A DNA stretch of 64,000 nucleotides from Nocardioides jejuensis (GCF_004337475.1 NZ_SJZJ01000016.1:1-64000), one strand, 5' to 3'. Positions 1 through 10,456 are shown, counted from the first letter of the stretch. Made by a program: numbers and translations. Notes: generated from the letters alone by a model not told the origin.

Positions 1-17
1 GCCCGGCCGGGCCGGGC
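1..17 (-). terminator. GC-rich palindrome at window edge, possible partial terminator
   Basis: Bases 1-17 read GCCCGGCCGGGCCGGGC, a nearly self-complementary run just after the stop codon of the minus-strand binding-protein gene. It could be one part of a transcription terminator cut by the window edge. Nothing else is seen in the first 37 bases. Confidence 0.3.
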
Positions 18-37
18 GCAGCGCGCCTCCTCGTGGA

Positions 38-1174
38 TCAGCTCAGCTGCTTGACCGGGATGATCTGGCCGTCCTTGACCTGGTAGCCCCAGATCGGGAT
101 CTCCTTGGACTCACCGGTCTTGGTGAAGCCGAGGTGCTTCGTGATGCCGTCACCGTCGTACGCCGAGACGAAGGTGTTCATCGACGCGCGGTCAGTCTTG
201 CCGGCGTCGATACCCGCCAGGAAGATGTTCGCCGCGTCGTAGGCCTCGGGCGAGTACGTGCCCGGGTCGACGTCGTACTTCGCCTTGTAGGCGTCCGCGA
301 ACGCCTTGACCTGGTCACCCGGGACGCAGGGGCAGGTCATGAGCGTGCCCTCGGCGGCGTCGCCCGCGATCTTGACGTACTCCGGGTCCTTCACACCGTC
401 AGCGACGACGAACGAGCCCGTGTAGCCCGCGGCGCGGAGCTGCTTGGCGAGCAGACCACCCTCGGGGTAGTAGCCACCGAAGAAGACCGCCTCCGGCTTC
501 GCCGCGACGACCTTGGTGACAGTGCCTGCGAAGTCGGTCTTGCCGGCGGTGATCGTGTCGCTGCCGATGACCTCGGACTTGAGGTCCTTCTTGACGACGT
601 CCGCGAGACCCTTGCCGTACTCCGAGGCGTCGTCGATGACGAAGGTCTTGTGCGCCTTGGCGACGTCGTGGATCAGCTTCGAGACGTCCGGGCCCTGTGC
701 GTCGTCGTTGCCGAGGAGGCGGTGGAAGACCTTCCAGCCGTTCTCGGAGAGGTGCGGGTTGGTCGCCGAGGCGGAGATCAGCGGGACACCGGCCGAGTTG
801 AAGACCGGGTCGGCTGCCTTGGACTCACCCGAGAAGAGCGGGCCGACGACACCGAGGACGTTCTTGTCCTGCGCGACCTTGGTGGCGAGGGCGGGAGCCT
901 GGTTGGGGTCGGACTGCGAGTCGACCTTGTTCAGCGTGACGCAGGCGTCCTTGTGCTTGTCGTTGTACTGGTCGACAGCGAGCTTGGCGCCGTTGTAGGC
1001 GTTGACGCCGAGGGCGGCGGCGTCACCAGTCAGCGCACCGAAGTAGGTGATCGCGTAGTCACAACCACCATCGGCGGAGTTGCCGCCCTTGGTCGTCGTG
1101 TTGCAAGCGGCAAGCGACATCGTCGCCAGGCCGACGGCAGCGAGGGCCGCTCCGGCCTTCGGGGAAAAACGCAC
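38..1174 (-). CDS. Branched-chain amino acid-type ABC transporter substrate-binding lipoprotein
   Basis: A 378-residue periplasmic-binding protein of the type I fold (Leu/Ile/Val-binding, LivJ/LivK family). The start has a basic N-terminus, a hydrophobic stretch and the lipobox LAAC with Cys24 as the lipidated residue, so it should be anchored on the outer face of the membrane. The body begins ITYFGALTGDAAALG, typical of family members that bind ligand between two lobes. The GTG start at 1174 has GGAG seven bases upstream. No permease or ATPase genes are visible here; they may lie beyond the left edge. In Streptomyces, liv-type genes also sit near pdtaR. The substrate is inferred from the family only. 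Confidence 0.85.
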   Translation of the reverse strand: MRFSPKAGAALAAVGLATMSLAACNTTTKGGNSADGGCDYAITYFGALTGDAAALGVNAYNGAKLAVDQYNDKHKDACVTLNKVDSQSDPNQAPALATKVAQDKNVLGVVGPLFSGESKAADPVFNSAGVPLISASATNPHLSENGWKVFHRLLGNDDAQGPDVSKLIHDVAKAHKTFVIDDASEYGKGLADVVKKDLKSEVIGSDTITAGKTDFAGTVTKVVAAKPEAVFFGGYYPEGGLLAKQLRAAGYTGSFVVADGVKDPEYVKIAGDAAEGTLMTCPCVPGDQVKAFADAYKAKYDVDPGTYSPEAYDAANIFLAGIDAGKTDRASMNTFVSAYDGDGITKHLGFTKTGESKEIPIWGYQVKDGQIIPVKQLS

Positions 1175-1225
1175 GATTTGTCTCCGATCGATTCAGGCGG
1201 ACGGCGATGTCCGCGATCGATTCGC

Positions 1226-1250
1226 AACCTAGCCCGTGATTCACATCACG
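1226..1250 (-). promoter_or_regulatory. Candidate CRP/GlxR-like site and -10 box upstream of the binding-protein gene
   Basis: On the plus strand 1235-1250 reads CGTGATTCACATCACG, which contains GTGA-N6-TCAC, the core of CRP/GlxR-family operators. Reading left from it, TAGGTT at 1231-1226 is a plausible -10 box, about 50 bases before the GTG start at 1174. A site just upstream of the -10 box could repress or activate. The match is by eye. Confidence 0.4.
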
Positions 1251-1307
1251 CGACAGGTCCGACGCGCGTGGTTGTCGATTCGTGACCGAACTTTTTCCGG
1301 GCTGGGG

Positions 1308-1907
1308 TCAGGCGCTGGGGGTGCCGGCGGCGCCGTGCTCGACCACGCCGTCGGCGACCTGGCGCATCGAGAGGCGCAGGTCCATCGCAGTCTTCTGGAT
1401 CCAACGGAAGGCGTCGGGCTCGGAGAGGCCCATGTCCTTCTGCAGGACACCCTTCGCGCGGTCGACGGCCTTGCGGGTCTCGAGCCGCTCGGTCAGGTCC
1501 CCGACCTCGATCTCGAGCGCGGCCACCTCGGCGAAGCGACTCACCGCCATCTCGATCGCCGGTACCAGGTCGTTGCGGGTGAACGGCTTGACCAGGTACG
1601 CCATCGCGCCCGCGTCACGGGCCCGCTCGACGAGCTCGCGCTGCGCGAACGCAGTGAGGATGACGACCGGTGCGATCCGCTCCCCCGCGATCCGCTGCGC
1701 AGCGGCAATGCCGTCGAGCTTGGGCATCTTCACGTCGAGAACGACGAGATCCGGACGCAGCTCCTCGGCCAGCGCGATCGCCTGCTCGCCGTCCGCAGCC
1801 TGGCCCACGACGTCGTAGCCCTCCTCGACGAGCATCTCGGCGAGGTCCATGCGGATGAGGGCCTCGTCCTCGGCGATGAGGACACGGCGCGGCGGGGTGC
1901 TGTTCAC
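1308..1907 (-). CDS. pdtaR: PdtaR-like response regulator with ANTAR RNA-binding domain
   Basis: A 199-residue two-domain regulator. Residues about 5-125 form a receiver (VLIAEDEALIRMDL, phospho-acceptor Asp in VVLDVKMPKLDG, conserved Lys in LVKPF). The C-terminal ~60 residues, after a short coiled helix, form an ANTAR domain (RAKGVLQ, DAFRWIQKTAMD) that in this family binds paired hairpins in RNA and causes antitermination. The sequence closely follows Mycobacterium tuberculosis PdtaR (Rv1626) as I recall it. The GTG start at 1907 is chosen because the receiver begins just after it; the longer frame upstream runs antisense through tRNA-Leu. No histidine kinase gene is adjacent. Confidence 0.92.
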   Translation of the reverse strand: MNSTPPRRVLIAEDEALIRMDLAEMLVEEGYDVVGQAADGEQAIALAEELRPDLVVLDVKMPKLDGIAAAQRIAGERIAPVVILTAFAQRELVERARDAGAMAYLVKPFTRNDLVPAIEMAVSRFAEVAALEIEVGDLTERLETRKAVDRAKGVLQKDMGLSEPDAFRWIQKTAMDLRLSMRQVADGVVEHGAAGTPSA

Positions 1908-1972
1908 GGCGGCAAGGCTAGCCGCCCGGCGTACGGCGCGCACCTGCGATGCGGCTAGGCTGACGCCCGCCA

Positions 1973-2059
1973 GCCGGGTTGGCGAAATCGGCAAACGCGA
2001 CGAGCTCAAACCTCGTTGCCCGAAAGGGCTTGCGGGTTCAAGTCCCGCACCCGGCACCA
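1973..2059 (+). tRNA. tRNA-Leu (anticodon CAA), CCA encoded
   Basis: A full class II tRNA can be folded by hand: acceptor GCCGGGT pairs with ACCCGGC (2049-2055), anticodon stem ACGAG/CTCGT holds the loop CTCAAAC giving anticodon CAA, the variable arm is TGCCCGAAAGGGCT, and the T arm is GCGGG-TTCAAGT-CCCGC. The discriminator is A2056 and CCA follows in the DNA. It reads UUG leucine codons. It lies between divergently oriented pdtaR and a plus-strand HTH/LAGLIDADG gene. Confidence 0.96.
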
Positions 2060-2094
2060 CATTGGTTGTCGGTGGCTCGCGCTCTACTGAAGGC

Positions 2095-2874
2095 GTGGGC
2101 CACTTTCATCCGGACGACGTCGTCGAGGAGGCGCTTCGGCTCCTTCGCGCGGGCGTCCGCCCAGGTGACGTAGCCGCTCGCACTGGAGTACCGCGCAACA
2201 CAGTCTGGCGTTGGCGCAAGGTGTATCTCCACGAGGGTCTGCCTCGCGGCCAGAGCCATTGCCAGGTTCCGTGCCCGCGCTGCGACGGCGCCGCACTGGA
2301 CGAAGACGCCTATGCCGAGCTTCTCGGCTGGTACCTGGGTGATGGCCACATCGTTCGCGCCCGTCGGGGCGTGTGGAAGTTCAGCATCTACAACGACGCC
2401 AACTATGCCGACGACAACGCTCGACTCGTCGAGACCATCGGCAGACTCAAGCCGGGATCGACACCCATGGCGCTAGCGCGTCGAGGCATGGTGACGACGT
2501 ACCTCTACTGGAAGCACTGGCCGTGCCTGTTCCCGCAGCACGGCCCGGGCTACAAACACACTCGGCCAATCGTGCTCGATCGCTGGCAGCGCGAAGTCGT
2601 CGAACGACGTCCCGGGCCATTCCTCCGGGGCCTCTTCCACTCGGACGGCTGCAGGACCAACAACTGGGCCAGCCGGATCGTCAACGGCGAGCGGAAGCGC
2701 TACGACTACCCGCGCTGGCAATTCAGCAACCGGTCCGACGACATTCGCGACCTCTGCTGCTGGGCACTGGACTTGCTCGAGATCCCCTGGCGTCAGAGCA
2801 ACACCTGGTGCATCTCCGTATCAAGGCGCGAGGCGGTCGCCCGCCTCGACGCCTTGATCGGGCTGAAGTCCTGA
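2095..2874 (+). CDS. HTH plus LAGLIDADG homing-endonuclease-like protein beside tRNA-Leu
   Basis: A 259-residue protein. Residues 9-44 make a resolvase-like helix-turn-helix (DVAARTGVPRNTVWRWRK). A cysteine group follows (C56, C60, C63). Two LAGLIDADG-type motifs come next: LLGWYLGDG at 76-84 and LRGLFHSDG at 177-185, each with an acidic residue where the metal-binding residue sits. This suggests a single-chain homing endonuclease fold with an added DNA-binding head; it could also be a domesticated regulator. No intron or intein is visible around it. GTG at 2095, 36 bases after the tRNA, is the chosen start since upstream sequence is tRNA. The stop TGA at 2872-2874 abuts the pyk stop. Confidence 0.75.
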   Translation: MGHFHPDDVVEEALRLLRAGVRPGDVAARTGVPRNTVWRWRKVYLHEGLPRGQSHCQVPCPRCDGAALDEDAYAELLGWYLGDGHIVRARRGVWKFSIYNDANYADDNARLVETIGRLKPGSTPMALARRGMVTTYLYWKHWPCLFPQHGPGYKHTRPIVLDRWQREVVERRPGPFLRGLFHSDGCRTNNWASRIVNGERKRYDYPRWQFSNRSDDIRDLCCWALDLLEIPWRQSNTWCISVSRREAVARLDALIGLKS

Positions 2875-4335
2875 TCAGTCCTCGTCGCTGTCCACGCGGT
2901 GGTACGCCGGCGCCACCTCGTTGATCGCGTCCCCCATGCGGTGGACGCGCAGGGCGTTGGTCGAGCCGGGGATGCCCGGGGGCGAGCCCGCGATGATGAC
3001 GACGAGGTCGCCCTCCTCCACGCGGCCGCTGGCAAGGAGCGCCTCGTCGACCTGGCGGACCATCTCGTCGGTGTGCTCGACGACCGCGGTCTGGAAGACC
3101 TCGACGCCCCACGCCAGGCAGAGCTGCGAGCGGGTGTCGGCCTTCGGCGTGAACGCCAGGATCGGGATCCGGCCCCGATAGCGCGACAGCCGTCGGGCGG
3201 AGTCGCCGCTCGTGGTGAAGGCGACGATGTACTTCGCGCCGACCCGATCGGCCACCTCGGCGGCAGCCTTGGCGATGACGCCACCGGTGGTGCGCGGGTT
3301 CCAGTTGATCAGCGCCATGTGCTCGAGGCTGTGGTCCTCGGCGGCAGCTGCGATGCGGGCCATCGTCTGGACGGCGACGATCGGGTGCGCGCCGACGCTC
3401 GTCTCCCCCGACAGCATGACCGCGTCGGCGCCGTCGATGATCGCGTTGGCGACGTCGGACGCCTCGGCACGGGTGGGCGCCGGCGAGCTGATCATCGACT
3501 CGAGCATCTGCGTGGCCACGATGACCGGCTTCGCGAAGCGGCGGGCCTTCTCGATCACGGACTTCTGGATGAACGGCACCTCCTCGAGGGGGCACTCCAC
3601 GCCCAGGTCGCCGCGGGCAACCATCAGGCCGTCGAAGGCGTCGACGATCTCGTCGATCGCATCGACCGCCTGCGGCTTCTCGATCTTGCCGATGACCGGG
3701 ACGATCCGGCCCTCCTCACGCATGACCACGCGGACGTCCTCCGCGTCGGCCGCGTTGCGTACGAACGAGAGCGCGATGAAGTCGACACCGAGCTGCAGCG
3801 CGAAGCGCAGGTCCTCGACGTCCTTCTCCGACATCGCCGGCACGGACACCGGTACGCCGGGCAGGTTGATGCCCTTGTTGTTGCTCACCGTGCCGGGCAC
3901 GACGACCTGCGTGTGCACCTCGGTGTCGGCCACCCCGGTCACGACCAGGCGGACCTTGCCGTCGTCGATGAGGATCGGGTCGCCGATCTTCACGTCACCC
4001 GGAAGGCCCTTGTACGTCGTGCCGCACTCGACGTTGCTGCCGTCGACGTCACGCGTGGTGATCGTCCAGGCCTGGCCCTGCTCGAGGTCGACAGGACCGT
4101 CGGAGAAGCGCTCGAGACGGATCTTGGGGCCCTGCAGGTCGGCGAAGATGCCGACCGATCGACCCGCCTGCTCGGCGGCATCGCGCACCAGCTGGTAGAT
4201 CCGGGCGTGGTCGTCGTGCGACCCATGGCTCATGTTCATCCGTGCAACGTCCATGCCCGCGTCCACAAGCGCCCGGATCTTGTCCGGGGTCGAGACGGCA
4301 GGGCCGAGGGTGCACACGATCTTTGCTCTCCGCAC
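2875..4335 (-). CDS. pyk: Pyruvate kinase
   Basis: A 486-residue pyruvate kinase, catalysing phosphoenolpyruvate + ADP to pyruvate + ATP, the last step of glycolysis. The N-terminus RRAKIVCTLGPAVSTPDKI and MNMSHGSH, the substrate-loop IGKIEKPQ with the catalytic Lys, the VARGDLGVE metal segment, and ATQMLESMI and MLSGETSVG are all present, followed by the C-terminal allosteric domain. Length is usual for the family. The GTG start at 4335 lies 6 bases after a TAGGGT box, so the mRNA is probably leaderless. The 3' end meets the LAGLIDADG gene with no gap: the two stop codons together form TGATCA (2872-2877). Confidence 0.97.
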   Translation of the reverse strand: MRRAKIVCTLGPAVSTPDKIRALVDAGMDVARMNMSHGSHDDHARIYQLVRDAAEQAGRSVGIFADLQGPKIRLERFSDGPVDLEQGQAWTITTRDVDGSNVECGTTYKGLPGDVKIGDPILIDDGKVRLVVTGVADTEVHTQVVVPGTVSNNKGINLPGVPVSVPAMSEKDVEDLRFALQLGVDFIALSFVRNAADAEDVRVVMREEGRIVPVIGKIEKPQAVDAIDEIVDAFDGLMVARGDLGVECPLEEVPFIQKSVIEKARRFAKPVIVATQMLESMISSPAPTRAEASDVANAIIDGADAVMLSGETSVGAHPIVAVQTMARIAAAAEDHSLEHMALINWNPRTTGGVIAKAAAEVADRVGAKYIVAFTTSGDSARRLSRYRGRIPILAFTPKADTRSQLCLAWGVEVFQTAVVEHTDEMVRQVDEALLASGRVEEGDLVVIIAGSPPGIPGSTNALRVHRMGDAINEVAPAYHRVDSDED

Positions 4336-4341
4336 ACCTCG

Positions 4342-4347
4342 ACCCTA
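4342..4347 (-). promoter_or_regulatory. -10 box of pyk, leaderless type
   Basis: TAGGGT (read on the minus strand from 4347 to 4342) ends six bases before the GTG start of pyk. Transcription would then begin at or next to the start codon, and no Shine-Dalgarno sequence is present. Confidence 0.6.
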
Positions 4348-4403
4348 GTGGTCGGCGATGGTTACCCCACAGTCACAGCGACAAACTTTCGTCGTCCGGA
4401 CAG

Positions 4404-4439
4404 CAGAAGGCCCCCTCCCATGCGGGAGGGGGCCTTCTG
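4404..4439 (-). terminator. Terminator hairpin after gltD
   Basis: CAGAAGGCCCCCTCCC (4404-4419) and GGGAGGGGGCCTTCTG (4424-4439) form a perfect 16-bp stem with loop ATGC, 13 bases after the gltD stop. There is no strong T tract, as is common in high-GC actinobacteria. It isolates gltBD from the pyk promoter region. Confidence 0.85.
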
Positions 4440-4452
4440 TCGACGTTCTGCG

Positions 4453-5925
4453 TCAGGCCATCAGCGGACGGGCCGTCGGCGGGATCGGCGCCGGCAGCGT
4501 CGTCGAGCCGGTGAGGAACTTGTCCACCGCAGCGGCGGCGGAACGTCCCTCGGCGATCGCCCAGACGATCAGCGACTGACCACGACCGGCGTCACCCGCG
4601 ACGTACACGCCCTCGACCGACGACTTGTAGTCGAGGTCGCGCTTGACGTTGCCACGCTCGTCCAGCTCGACACCGAGCTGCTCGACGAGGCCGGTCTTCT
4701 CCGGGTGGAGGAAGCCCATCGCCATGAGCACGAGCTCGGCCGGGATCTCGCGCTCGGTGCCCTCGATCGCCTTGAAGTCGGGACCGACCTCGGTGACCTT
4801 GAGCGCCCGGACATTGCCGTTGGCGTCGCCGAGGAACTCGACGGTCGAGGTCGCGTAGACGCGCTCGCCGCCCTCCTCGTGCGCCGACGAGACCTTGTAG
4901 GTCATCGGGTACGTCGGCCACGGCTGGCCGGCGGGACGCTCCTCGGTCGGACGCGGCATGATCTCGAGCTGCGTGATCGAGGCGGCACCCTGACGGATGG
5001 ACGTGCCGAGGCAGTCGGCACCCGTGTCACCGCCACCGATGATGACGACGTTCTTGCCCGTCGCCATGATCTGCTCGGCACCGCCCGGCAGCTCCGTGTC
5101 GCCGTAGGCGATCCGGTTGGCCTGCGGGAGGAACTCCATCGCCTGGTGGATGCCACCGAGCTCCGCACCCGGGACCGGCAGGCCACGCGGGACGGTCGAG
5201 CCGATGGCGAGGACGACGGCGTCGTAACGCTCACGGAGCTGGTCGCCCGTGATCTCCTCACCGACGTTGACGCCGGTGCGGAAGACGGTGCCTTCCTTCT
5301 TCATCTGCTCGAGACGGCGGTCGACCTGCGACTTCTCCATCTTGAACTCGGGGATGCCGTAGCGGAGGAGACCACCCGCACGGTCCGCGCGCTCGTAGAC
5401 GGCGACCGTGTGGCCGGCGCGCGTGAGCTGCTGGGCGGCGGCAAGACCGGCCGGGCCGGAGCCGATGACGGCAACGGTCTTGCCGGAGAGCCACTCGGCC
5501 TCGACGGGGCGGACGAAGCCGGACTCCCACGCCTTGTCGATGATCGAGACCTCGATGTTCTTGATCGTCACCGGGTCCTGGTTGATGCCCAGGACGCAGG
5601 CCGTCTCACACGGGGCCGGGCACAGGCGACCCGTGAACTCCGGGAAGTTGTTGGTCGCGTGCAGCCGCTCGATCGCGGCCTCCCAGTCGTTGCGGAAGAC
5701 CAGGTCGTTCCACTCCGGGATGATGTTGCCCAGCGGGCAACCCTGGTGGCAGAACGGGATGCCGCAGTCCATGCAACGGCTCGCCTGCGTCGTGATGATC
5801 GGAAGCAGGGTCTTGCCGATGCCACCATCGGGGTAGACCTCCTTCCAGTCACCGACACGCTCGTCGACGGAACGACGGGTCGCGACCTGGCGGCCTTCCT
5901 TCAGAAAGCCCTTCGGGTCAGCCAT
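4453..5925 (-). CDS. gltD: Glutamate synthase (NADPH) small subunit
   Basis: A 490-residue FAD/iron-sulfur protein that passes electrons from NADPH to the large subunit GltB. The N-terminal cysteine-rich part ([17 protein letters not shown], then CPAPCETAC) would bind two 4Fe-4S clusters. [11 protein letters not shown] near residue 150 is the FAD Rossmann motif and GGGDTGADC the NADPH-binding one. The ATG at 5925 starts [12 protein letters not shown], the family N-terminus, and overlaps the gltB stop by 8 bases (ATGGCTGA), indicating translational coupling. Confidence 0.96.
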   Translation of the reverse strand: MADPKGFLKEGRQVATRRSVDERVGDWKEVYPDGGIGKTLLPIITTQASRCMDCGIPFCHQGCPLGNIIPEWNDLVFRNDWEAAIERLHATNNFPEFTGRLCPAPCETACVLGINQDPVTIKNIEVSIIDKAWESGFVRPVEAEWLSGKTVAVIGSGPAGLAAAQQLTRAGHTVAVYERADRAGGLLRYGIPEFKMEKSQVDRRLEQMKKEGTVFRTGVNVGEEITGDQLRERYDAVVLAIGSTVPRGLPVPGAELGGIHQAMEFLPQANRIAYGDTELPGGAEQIMATGKNVVIIGGGDTGADCLGTSIRQGAASITQLEIMPRPTEERPAGQPWPTYPMTYKVSSAHEEGGERVYATSTVEFLGDANGNVRALKVTEVGPDFKAIEGTEREIPAELVLMAMGFLHPEKTGLVEQLGVELDERGNVKRDLDYKSSVEGVYVAGDAGRGQSLIVWAIAEGRSAAAAVDKFLTGSTTLPAPIPPTARPLMA

Positions 5926-8900
5926 GCAGCACCTCCATGATGCGAGCCGCGGCCTCGTCCTCGTTGAGACCCTCCTCGAGGGCCTCCTCACGGGCCTCGA
6001 GCACGCGCTTGTAGTCACTCGGCATGACCTCGGTGAAGCGCGGAAGCGCCGCATCCCAGTCAGCCAGCAGCCCCTCGGCGACCGACGAACCGGTCTCCTC
6101 GAAGTGCTTGGTCACGATCTCCTTGAGCTCGACGGCCGCCTTGCCGGTGACCGGCGCGAGCTCGACCAGCTCCGGGTTGACCTTGGCCTCGTCCAGTTCG
6201 AGCACGAAGGCGTAACCGCCCGACATGCCCGCGGCGAAGTTGCGGCCCGTGGCGCCCAGGACGACCACACGACCACCGGTCATGTACTCGCAGCCGTGGT
6301 CGCCGACACCCTCGGTCACGACCGTCGCGCCCGAGTTGCGGACGCAGCAGCGCTCGCCGACCCGGCCGGAGAGGAACATCTCGCCGGAGGTCGCGCCGAA
6401 CGCGATCGTGTTGCCCGCGATGACGTGCTCGCTCGCCTCGAAGGTCGCAGCGGAGTCCGGGCGGACCACGATGCGGCCACCGGAGAGGCCCTTGCCGACG
6501 TAGTCGTTGGACTCGCCGACGATGCGGAGCGTGACGCCCTTCGGGATGAAGGCACCGAACGAGTTGCCGCCCGAGCCCGTGAAGGTCACGTCGATCGTGT
6601 TGTCCGGCAGACCGGCACCCTTGTAGCGCTTGGTCACCTCGTGGCCGAGCATGGTGCCGACCGTGCGGTTGACGTTGTGCACCGGCATCTCGATCGTCAC
6701 GGCCTCGCCGGACTCGAGAGCCGGCTTGGCGAGCGCGATGAGCTCGTTGTCGAGCGCCTTGTCGAGACCGTGGTCCTGACCCTGCGTGTTGTAGAGGGCC
6801 TGGCCCTCGTACTGACCGTGGTCACCCGCGGGGTCGACCTTGTGCAGGATCGGCGACAGGTCGAGACCCGAGGCCTTCCAGTACGCCGAGGCGTCACGCG
6901 TGTCGAGAGCCTCGACCTGACCGACCGCCTCCTGGATGGAGCGGAAGCCCAGCTCGGCGAGGATCTCGCGCACCTCCTCCGCGATGAACTCGAAGAAGTT
7001 GACGACGAACTCCGGCTTGCCGGAGAAGCGGCTGCGCAGGACGGGGTTCTGCGTGGCCACACCCACGGGGCAGGTGTCGAGGTGGCAGACGCGCATCATG
7101 ATGCAGCCCGAGACGACGAGCGGCGCGGTCGCGAAACCGAACTCCTCGGCACCGAGCAGGGCGGCGATGACGACGTCGCGACCGGTCTTGAGCTGACCGT
7201 CCGCCTGGACGACGATCCGGTCGCGCAGGCCGTTGAGCAGCAGCGTCTGCTGGGTCTCGGCGAGGCCGAGCTCCCAGGGACCGCCCGCGTGCTTCAGCGA
7301 CGTCAGCGGCGAAGCGCCGGTGCCGCCGTCGTGGCCGGAGATCAGGACGACGTCCGCGTGCGCCTTGGAGACACCCGCGGCGACCGTGCCGACGCCGACC
7401 TCGGAGACCAGCTTCACGTGAACACGGGCAACCGGGTTCGCGTTCTTCAGGTCGTGGATCAGCTGCGCCAGGTCCTCGATCGAGTAGATGTCGTGGTGCG
7501 GCGGCGGGGAGATCAGGCCGACACCCGGGGTCGAGTGACGGGTCTTGGCCACCCACGGGTAGACCTTGTGACCGGGCAGCTGGCCGCCCTCGCCGGGCTT
7601 GGCACCCTGCGCCATCTTGATCTGGATGTCGTCGGCGTTGGTCAGGTACTCCGACGTGACGCCGAAGCGACCCGAGGCGACCTGCTTGATCGACGAACGG
7701 CGGACCGGGTCGTACAGACGCTCCGGGTCCTCGCCACCCTCACCGGTGTTGGACTTCGCACCGATGGAGTTCATCGCGACCGCGAGGGTCTCGTGCGCCT
7801 CCTGCGAGATGGAGCCGTACGACATGGCGCCGGTGGAGAAGCGCTTGACGATCTCGCTGACCGGCTCGACCTCGTCGATCGAGATCGGCGCGCGGCCGCT
7901 GTCGAACGCGAAGAGGCCACGCAGCGTCTTCAGCTGGACCGCCTGGTCGTCGACCGCGGCGGTGTACTGCTTGAAGACGTCGTAGCGGCCCTGACGGGTC
8001 GCGTGCTGGAGGCGGAAGACCGTCTCCGGGTTGAAGAGGTGCGGCTCGCCCTCGCGGCGCCACTGGTACTCGCCACCGATCGGCAGCGTGCGGTGGGCCG
8101 ACGCGATGCCGTCCTTCGGGTACGCCGTGGCGTGGCGCTTGGCCACCTCCTCGGCGATGGTGTCGATCGAGATGCCACCGAGGCGCGACGTCGTACCGGT
8201 GAAGTACTTGTCGATGACCTCCTGCGACAGACCGATGCACTCGAAGATCTGCGCACCCGTGTAGGACGCGACCGTCGAGACACCGATCTTCGACATGACC
8301 TTGAGGACGCCCTTGCCGAGGCCCTTCACGACGTGCTTGACGGCGACGTCGGGCTCGACCTTGACGAACGAACCGTCGCGGGCCAGGTCCTCGGCGGACT
8401 CGAGCGCGAGGTACGGGTTGACCGCGGCGGCACCGAAGCCGATCAGGGTCGCGACGTGGTGGACCTCGCGGACGTCACCGGCCTCGACGACGAGACCGAC
8501 CTGCGTGCGGGTCTTCTCGCGGACGAGGTGGTGGTGCACGGCGGCCGTGAGCAGCAGCGACGGGATCGGCGCGAGCTCGGCGGTCGAGTGACGGTCGGAG
8601 AGGACGACGATGCGGGCACCGTCGGCGATCGCCTGCGACACCTCGGCGCACAGCTCGTCGAGCTTCGCGGCGAGCGCGGCGCCGCCACCCTTGACGTCGT
8701 ACAGACCGCGGGCGACGTGGGCGATGAAGCCCGGCTGGTCACCGTCACGGTTGATGTGGCGGATCTTGGCCAGGTCGTCGTTGCTGAAGACCGGGAACGG
8801 CAGGATGACCTGCTTGCAGGACTCAGCCGACGGGGCGAGGAGGTTTGACTCCGGACCGATGGAGCCGTTGAGCGAGGTGACGAGCTCCTCGCGGATGGCG

Positions 8901-10456
8901 TCCAGCGGCGGGTTCGTGACCTGCGCGAAGAGCTGGCTGAAGTAGTCGAACAGCAGACGCGGCTTCTCGCTGATCGCGGCGATCGGCGTGTCCGTGCCCA
9001 TGGAGCCCAGCGCCTCGGCGCCCGTGTTGGCCATCGGGGCCAGGAGGACGCGGAGCTCCTCCTCGGTGTAGCCGAAGACCTGCTGGCGGCGCGCGACGGA
9101 CTTGTGCGTGTGGACGATGTGCTCGAGGTCCGGGAGGTCGCCCAGCTTGATGCGACCCTCGGCCAGCCACTCGGCGTACGGGTGCTCCGCAGCCAGGGCG
9201 TCCTTGATCTCGTCGTCCTCGATGATGCGACCCTCGGCCGTGTCGACCAAGAGCATCTTGCCCGGCTGCGTGCGGCCCTTGCGGACCACCGACTCCGGCG
9301 CGATGTCGTGGAGGACGCCGGCCTCGGAGCCGTAGATCACGAGACCCTCGTCGGTCACCCAGAGGCGACCGGGGCGCAGGCCGTTGCGGTCGAGCACGGC
9401 GCCGACCACGGTGCCGTCGGTGAAGACGACGTTGGCCGGACCGTCCCACGGCTCCATGACGGTGCTGTGGAACTCGTAGAACGCCTTGCGCTCGGGCGAC
9501 ATCGTGGCGTGGTTCTCCCACGCCTCGGGGATCATCATCAGCATCGCGTGCGGAAGCGTGCGGCCACCGAGGTGGATCAGCTCGAGCACCTCGTCGAACG
9601 ACGCGGAGTCGGACGCCTCGGGGTCGACGATCGGGAAGAGGCGCTGCAGGTCGCCCGGGATGACGTCGGAGGCCAGGAGGGCCTCACGCGCACGCATCCA
9701 GTTGCGGTTGCCCTTGACCGTGTTGATCTCACCGTTGTGCGCGATGAAGCGGAACGGGTGAGCCAGCGGCCACGACGGGAACGTGTTGGTGGAGAAGCGC
9801 GAGTGGACGACACCGATGGTCGAGGTGACGCGCTCGTCGACGAGGTCCGGGAAGACCTGGTCGAGCTGCTCGGTCGTCAGCATGCCCTTGTACGCGATGG
9901 TGCGCGAGGACAGCGACGGGAAGTAGGCGCCCGTCTCGTGCTCGGCGCGCTTGCGCAGGCAGAAGGCCTGACGCTCCAGCGGGAGGCCGGTGATGGCCTC
10001 GGTGCCGGCGACGAAGAGCTGCTCGAAGTTCGGCATGCAGGACAGCGCCGTGGCGCCGAGCATGTCGGTGGCGACGGGGACGGTGCGCCAGCCGAGGACG
10101 TTGAGGCCCTCCTCGACGGCGATCTCCTCGATGCGCGCCTTGACCTTGGCGACCGCATCGGCGTCACCGTCGATGAACGCCGTACCGGCGGCGTACGCCC
10201 CGGCGGCGGGAAGGTCGAAGTCAACGACGTCGCGGAAGAACGCGTCCGGAACCTGCAGCAGGATGCCGGCGCCGTCACCCGAGTTGGGCTCGGCACCCGC
10301 AGCACCGCGGTGCTCGAGGTTCTTCAGCGCGGTCAGCGCCTTCTTCACGATGTCGTGCGTGGCAACGCCAGTCAGGGTGGCAACGAAGGCAACACCACAA
10401 GCGTCGTGCTCGTGGCCCCCGTCGTACAGACCCTGGGGCGGCGGGAATGCGTGCAT
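5918..10456 (-). CDS. gltB: Glutamate synthase (NADPH) large subunit
   Basis: A 1512-residue GOGAT large subunit that makes two glutamates from glutamine and 2-oxoglutarate. Cys20 in HDACGVAF is the expected N-terminal nucleophile after propeptide removal, opening the class II amidotransferase domain. The central and FMN-binding synthase domains follow ([39 protein letters not shown]), with the 3Fe-4S cysteines in CHLDTC near residue 1100, and the C-terminal GXGXG beta-helix domain. Two ATGs are possible, 10462 and 10456; the second is preferred because GGGAG lies 7 bases before it. gltD follows with an 8-base overlap. Confidence 0.95.
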   Translation of the reverse strand: MHAFPPPQGLYDGGHEHDACGVAFVATLTGVATHDIVKKALTALKNLEHRGAAGAEPNSGDGAGILLQVPDAFFRDVVDFDLPAAGAYAAGTAFIDGDADAVAKVKARIEEIAVEEGLNVLGWRTVPVATDMLGATALSCMPNFEQLFVAGTEAITGLPLERQAFCLRKRAEHETGAYFPSLSSRTIAYKGMLTTEQLDQVFPDLVDERVTSTIGVVHSRFSTNTFPSWPLAHPFRFIAHNGEINTVKGNRNWMRAREALLASDVIPGDLQRLFPIVDPEASDSASFDEVLELIHLGGRTLPHAMLMMIPEAWENHATMSPERKAFYEFHSTVMEPWDGPANVVFTDGTVVGAVLDRNGLRPGRLWVTDEGLVIYGSEAGVLHDIAPESVVRKGRTQPGKMLLVDTAEGRIIEDDEIKDALAAEHPYAEWLAEGRIKLGDLPDLEHIVHTHKSVARRQQVFGYTEEELRVLLAPMANTGAEALGSMGTDTPIAAISEKPRLLFDYFSQLFAQVTNPPLDAIREELVTSLNGSIGPESNLLAPSAESCKQVILPFPVFSNDDLAKIRHINRDGDQPGFIAHVARGLYDVKGGGAALAAKLDELCAEVSQAIADGARIVVLSDRHSTAELAPIPSLLLTAAVHHHLVREKTRTQVGLVVEAGDVREVHHVATLIGFGAAAVNPYLALESAEDLARDGSFVKVEPDVAVKHVVKGLGKGVLKVMSKIGVSTVASYTGAQIFECIGLSQEVIDKYFTGTTSRLGGISIDTIAEEVAKRHATAYPKDGIASAHRTLPIGGEYQWRREGEPHLFNPETVFRLQHATRQGRYDVFKQYTAAVDDQAVQLKTLRGLFAFDSGRAPISIDEVEPVSEIVKRFSTGAMSYGSISQEAHETLAVAMNSIGAKSNTGEGGEDPERLYDPVRRSSIKQVASGRFGVTSEYLTNADDIQIKMAQGAKPGEGGQLPGHKVYPWVAKTRHSTPGVGLISPPPHHDIYSIEDLAQLIHDLKNANPVARVHVKLVSEVGVGTVAAGVSKAHADVVLISGHDGGTGASPLTSLKHAGGPWELGLAETQQTLLLNGLRDRIVVQADGQLKTGRDVVIAALLGAEEFGFATAPLVVSGCIMMRVCHLDTCPVGVATQNPVLRSRFSGKPEFVVNFFEFIAEEVREILAELGFRSIQEAVGQVEALDTRDASAYWKASGLDLSPILHKVDPAGDHGQYEGQALYNTQGQDHGLDKALDNELIALAKPALESGEAVTIEMPVHNVNRTVGTMLGHEVTKRYKGAGLPDNTIDVTFTGSGGNSFGAFIPKGVTLRIVGESNDYVGKGLSGGRIVVRPDSAATFEASEHVIAGNTIAFGATSGEMFLSGRVGERCCVRNSGATVVTEGVGDHGCEYMTGGRVVVLGATGRNFAAGMSGGYAFVLELDEAKVNPELVELAPVTGKAAVELKEIVTKHFEETGSSVAEGLLADWDAALPRFTEVMPSDYKRVLEAREEALEEGLNEDEAAARIMEVLHG

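Noticed and set aside
1908..2060. N-terminal extension of the PdtaR gene through the tRNA region
   Set aside because: The extra residues are the antisense translation of tRNA-Leu; the receiver domain starts right after GTG 1907.
1849..2094. N-terminal extension of the HTH/LAGLIDADG gene
   Set aside because: It would run through the tRNA gene itself; GTG 2095 gives a complete HTH domain.
2899..5940. A 1013-codon plus-strand open frame opposite pyk and gltD
   Set aside because: It spans two real genes and their gap, with biased composition and no domain; an antisense shadow.
5924..8848. A 974-codon plus-strand open frame opposite gltB
   Set aside because: Antisense shadow of a very well supported gene, with no domain.
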